From Struthidea cinerea (Eukaryota > Chordata > Aves > Passeriformes > Corcoracidae), in assembly GCA_013397865.1 (NCBI GenBank), contig VZTI01001721.1:744001-808000 (forward strand): DNA of 64,000 bases, written 5' to 3'. Below, one piece after another: positions 61,636-64,000 of this stretch (its first letter is position 1; each line of letters begins with the position of its first letter). Made by a program: the position numbers and the translations under genes. The notes under the pieces were generated by a model that was not told the origin of the DNA, made no database searches, and saw nothing but the letters and a program-made list of their open reading frames with translations.

Positions 61636-64000
61636 ATAGCACTTAGATTTTTCTATACACATATAGTGTGGAATAATGTGTTGTATTAATTGTGGCAGTA
61701 ATGTAACTTCCATGAGCAGACAATGGTTCAGTGTTCCTGGCTGTCTAGCAAGGATCCTAGTGGTGTGAAAACCAAAGTGCTTTGGGAAAAAAATGAAGTT
61801 TTTGATACTTCTACTTTAGCCATTTTAGCGGCAAACTGTGCCAGTTAAGGTAGATTTTGTGGAAGGGGATGGCATAATTGTGAGGCCTCAAGGTCATTAA
61901 GAAGATAAGAAAACAACAAGCACTTCCTCTTTGCAGTAGCACTCTGAACTACGATCACTGGAAACCACAGAAGCTTTACTTCTCTTTGGTTTTCTTTTTA
62001 CTCATTTCACAATTTCTTATGCTACTGGCAGCTGTTTATTGCATTTGGCTCACTGGTTGTTCATCACCCTGTGCTTGTTTGGCCATTCCTGCTTTAACTC
62101 ATGCATGGGAAGTTTGGAGGAGTTCCTGAACTTGAGAGCCTTACGCTCTTTCTTTTTTGGCATGTGAGGCAAAACCATTTATGTGGCCCGGTTGGTGGAC
62201 TCACTTCTTTGATGACTGGCATGGATGCATTTCTCTGATTTCTTTGGTCCTGGAGATAGAAGAGAGAAGATGAAAGAGAAGCACAAGGGGTAATAAATAC
62301 TTACACAATCAAGACAAATAGGATCTGTCCTGTGCAATGCACACCAGACTCCTGTTCAGCTCACCAAGGCATGCATTAAGGAACACTTGCAGCTGCTGCT
62401 GTTGGCTCAACAGGACAGCAGCTTCTGTGTTCTGACAAACACATGCACAAAATTATGGAAAATGGAAAAAAAGTACATCAGAACTTCAGAATTTCTTTCT
62501 GGACAGACACAGCAGCTTAGCGTAGCTACACTGGGTCTGTATTTTTGCAAATATTATTTATTTCAGATGCCTGTCCCAAGGTGTACATACAGAACTAAAT
62601 TCATGATTCTTTATCCCCCTCAAAGTATTTAGTACAGTAAAAATCAACTATTCAGGTATTTTTAAGTGGCGGACTTCCTGTTTTTAATTCTGCTCTTTGC
62701 CAAAACACTAACAGGTAAGCTATCCTGTTATTGGTCAACTACTTAATAATGCATTTCTACGAGTGAGAGTATTAAAAAATATCCACAGAGTGAAAATGAT
62801 TTTTTAAAAAAAGATCTCAGAGCTGTGAAAATTATCACCCATATAAGTCAGTGGATCTGACATGTGGCTGAATGGAAAATGCATTTGCATTAGTGTTCCT
62901 GTCACAAAATACTGCCCTAGATTTTTCCCTCTCCCTTACATTGATAATCCACATTTTGAATATTATTTCCTCAGAGATATGATTTTATTTATTAAATAAT
63001 AACTAACCCTGTCTTTAATAACAGAGCATATTAATATAGAAACAAAACACTCTGTCCCTAGGGAAAATGAACCGTTTAGGAGAATGGGAATAAAGATGTT
63101 GCTTTCATTTTTTGTTCCTGAAAATGCCATGACATTCTTTTTATGTTTGATTCTTTTGAGGTGCTAAGTCCCCTGCCATGAGTGGAAATTGGAGAAGCTC
63201 AGTCCTATGGGGACTGTGTTTCCATTCGGTTTTAGACACCAAAATACTGTGCCCTTTGTGTTCTCTATAGTGTAAGTAGATTATGAAATAAATGAGAGAG
63301 GCAACATTCTGGAAAAAGGAATTGCCTTTTTGTTTCACCATGTAATTCCAAAAATATGGGAAGCTTTTCAATGTTCTGTTACATAAACAAAAGACATGCC
63401 AAATTGCCTAGATGTGTCAAAAGTTTACTTAAGTAGGGACATAAATTACAAATTGTTTTATACGATTTCTGTTAGACACACAAAAAACTAAAGCCTCATC
63501 CTTTTTTAAAATAATTTTATTTTATATAAAAATGTATCCAAGAGTGATCCCCTATTCTGAGAGACTATATCACAAATGCTGTATTTCTGTGGTTGCTTGC
63601 AAGTGGCACTACACTCCTCAGTAGCTTGTTAACCATTCTCAATACAGTGAACTTGTATGTGGACCTGGCCTTTTCAGATAAAAGTTGAACTCTATACAAA
63701 GATTCACAACTTCCTAAATGGCTAATTTTTGCAATGAAGATAGGTGTTTTGTTTCTTTCTGTAACAGCAATGTCTTAGAAAATAATATATACCAAAACAG
63801 CACATTAAAATAACAATATTAACATTCCAAGTCAAGCATTCATAAATCACGAAGTCCAAGAATTGCAAGTTCCCTTTGCCACCTTAATTCAATCTCCTGA
63901 TGAGTGTGCATTATGATAAATAATGTAATTGCTTACCCTTCTTTGCATGGGATCCATGCCCTGTGGGCTCTTGTCCAGTCATCTCAGTTTCACATCTTGC
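61636..64000. other. Unique AT-rich non-coding sequence
   Basis: No gene, RNA or transposon is recognised up to the window end. Open frames at 62387-62632 and 63141-63371 are short and without family signature. Confidence 0.45.

Overview
The window is avian nuclear DNA, most likely from a passerine. It is AT-rich and dominated by CR1 LINE retroposons with the bird-typical 3' end (TTCCAACCTAAA followed by ATTCTATGATTC repeats). It also holds several endogenous-retrovirus LTRs of avian type. A SINE at 12763-12894 joins a tRNA-Ile-like head to a CR1-like tail, the architecture of TguSINE1, which is known from passerines. Family names here come from recognising sequence by eye; no database was searched.

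I find no protein-coding gene, rRNA gene, functional tRNA gene or CRISPR array. The open frames are short, have no recognisable domains outside retroelements, and are mostly chance frames, frames across homopolymers or N gaps, or fragments of CR1 reverse transcriptase and 3' regions. The window is therefore intergenic (gene desert) or lies within a very large intron.

Layout: 1-12.7 kb is mostly unique, with one minus-strand CR1 (1.7-2.3 kb), a GC-richer block (5.7-6.4 kb) and a 67-bp T run (9.25 kb). 12.7-16.0 kb is rearranged: the SINE, a CR1 split by a solo LTR with an exact 5-bp target duplication, and a perfect 32-bp inverted repeat whose arms bracket about 3 kb. 20.1-21.1 kb holds two plus-strand CR1 3' ends. 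25.2-26.7 kb holds two blocks rich in CpG for their surroundings, with regulatory-looking motifs, which are candidate conserved non-coding elements. 28.6-29.0 kb is a class-I-like solo LTR with an exact CTAT duplication. 31.87-31.96 kb is a small cluster of forkhead-like and CpG-containing motifs. 32.5 kb is a very old LINE reverse-transcriptase relic. 33.7-34.5 kb is an LTR mosaic of two avian LTR families. 39.5 kb is a CR1 fragment. 47.8-48.7 kb is an LTR split by a 351-base gap. 48.8-50.5 kb is a long old CR1 interrupted by a block of about 350 bp. 61.2-61.6 kb is a second class-I-like LTR. Four N gaps interrupt the sequence, three of them next to homopolymer or low-complexity tracts.

The features do not form an operon or pathway. 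The window records layered retroposition, LTR insertion and local rearrangement over a background that may carry distal regulatory elements. The most unusual observation is the perfect 32-bp inverted repeat at 13018-13049 and 15989-16020.
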